Source: Deltaproteobacteria bacterium
GTDB taxonomy: Bacteria > Desulfobacterota > Desulfobacteria > Desulfobacterales > ETH-SRB1
Direction of reading: 5' to 3'
NCBI GenBank assembly: GCA_003647525.1
Contig: QMMZ01000209.1
Location: 1-5,042 of the forward strand
Length of the DNA: 5,042 nt
The notes beneath the pieces were generated by a model. That model ran no database searches and was not told where the DNA came from. It saw only the letters and a list, made by a program, of their open reading frames with translations. How positions within the stretch are numbered: position 1 is the first letter of the stretch; every line of letters begins with the position of its first letter. This document shows positions 4,500 to 5,042 of the stretch, piece after piece. Made by a program: the position numbers and the translations under genes.

Positions 4500-5042
4500 C
4501 CGAACAAAGCCTTTGATCATGTGTATCGACGACGATGAAATGACTCTGAAGCTTTTGGATCGGCTGATCAGAAACGCAGGCTGTGATATAATAACTGCCA
4601 AAAGCGGCAGGGATGCCCTTGAAAAGGTCAAAAAGACAAGACCAGATACCATCCTGTTAGATATTATGATGCCGGATATGAACGGGTATCAGGTCTGTTC
4701 GAAACTGCAGGAAAATGATAAAACTTCTTATATCCCTGTAATATTTGTCACAGCCCTTGAAAAAGAACAAGACAAAACCAGGGCATTTTCCGTTGGCGCT
4801 ACAGACTACCTCGTAAAACCAATCAAAAAAGATGACCTCCTGCAGAAAATCCGCAAACATATAAAAACAGATACGCAATGGAAAGAACTGCGGAAACATG
4901 ACAGGGGATGGCGCGAAAGGCTGCTGCCATCTGAATTTCTTCAATTCAAGCAATTTCTCTTTGCTCAAATAGCCTTAAAACCTGAAAAATATTATAAATT
5001 TTCAAACATTCCTCCACAAAAGCTTTATTTGATATCCCAAGC
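4492..5042 (+). CDS. Response regulator receiver protein with an extra C-terminal domain, 3' truncated by the window edge
   Basis: The frame is open from ATG 4492 to the window end (183 full codons, no stop seen). An N-terminal receiver domain spans about 6-123: acid pocket D13/D14/D15, phospho-acceptor D57 in LLDIMMPDMNG, T87, and K109 followed by Pro110. All phosphorylation residues are present. After a charged linker (124-142) the protein continues with LLPSEFLQFKQFLF and then a segment containing KYYKFSNIPPQKLY, so it is not a single-domain regulator. From memory this beginning resembles proteins in which a receiver precedes a GspE/PilB-type ATPase in Desulfobacterota, but no Walker motif lies inside the window, so this is only a lead. 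The start overlaps the cyclase stop by 8 bp, which argues for one operon with the HPt gene. ATG 4519 is possible but would cut into the first receiver strand. Confidence 0.9.
   Translation, partial: MNNRTKPLIMCIDDDEMTLKLLDRLIRNAGCDIITAKSGRDALEKVKKTRPDTILLDIMMPDMNGYQVCSKLQENDKTSYIPVIFVTALEKEQDKTRAFSVGATDYLVKPIKKDDLLQKIRKHIKTDTQWKELRKHDRGWRERLLPSEFLQFKQFLFAQIALKPEKYYKFSNIPPQKLYLISQ

Noticed and set aside
4365..4652. Open frame of 95 codons on the - strand
   Set aside because: Antisense across the cyclase end and the second receiver gene; no motif and no plausible start context.
4657..4968. Open frame of 103 codons on the - strand
   Set aside because: Antisense to the second receiver gene, whose D57 and K109 motifs prove the + strand is coding.

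Overview
The window looks like a piece of chromosome from a Gram-negative, probably anaerobic bacterium with moderately low GC. A member of the former Deltaproteobacteria (Desulfobacterota, e.g. Desulfobacterales) is my best guess. The reasons are a KDO-activating enzyme (so an LPS-type outer membrane), a LarB nickel-pincer cofactor protein, GGGATCA-type heptad repeats at gene ends, a 'CCACGGA...CACGGA' inverted-repeat element carrying a GxxExxY-like remnant, and a phosphorelay operon of a style common in that group. The taxonomic guess is from memory and was not tested.

Layout. (1) 2-454, + strand: the 3' end of guaA (GMP synthase). It is followed after 40 bp by 495-1283, a single-pass membrane protein with a long coiled coil and no recognised family. 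(2) 1285-1319: five 7-bp tandem units sit between that gene and the convergent kdsB. They form a canonical four-tract G-quadruplex motif, contain three GATC sites, and supply the kdsB stop codon. (3) 1310-2047, - strand: kdsB, CMP-KDO synthetase. (4) 2048-2411: a gene-free 364-bp stretch between the divergent kdsB and larB. It is mostly one small element (2113-2356) with 28-bp inverted ends, a possible imperfect 8-bp target duplication, and inside it a decayed fragment of a GxxExxY-family gene. (5) 2412-3161, + strand: larB. (6) 3217-5042, + strand: a tightly packed signalling operon. It encodes a stand-alone HPt protein, a REC-GGEEF diguanylate cyclase whose start overlaps the HPt stop (ATGA), and a second REC protein whose start overlaps the cyclase stop by 8 bp and which runs off the window end into an additional C-terminal region.

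How the parts work together. guaA and kdsB are housekeeping genes (GMP synthesis and LPS inner-core activation), and larB belongs to nickel-pincer nucleotide cofactor synthesis. The last three genes form a plausible phosphorelay output module. An off-window hybrid kinase would pass phosphate to the HPt protein, which would load one or both REC domains, so that c-di-GMP synthesis and the function of the third protein respond to the same signal. No histidine kinase is visible in the window.

The most unusual items are the GxxExxY remnant inside an inverted-repeat element, the G-quadruplex heptad repeat at a convergent gene junction that terminates kdsB translation, and the HPt/cyclase/REC cassette with its unresolved third protein. 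I see no CRISPR array, tRNA, rRNA, intact transposase or clear rho-independent terminator.
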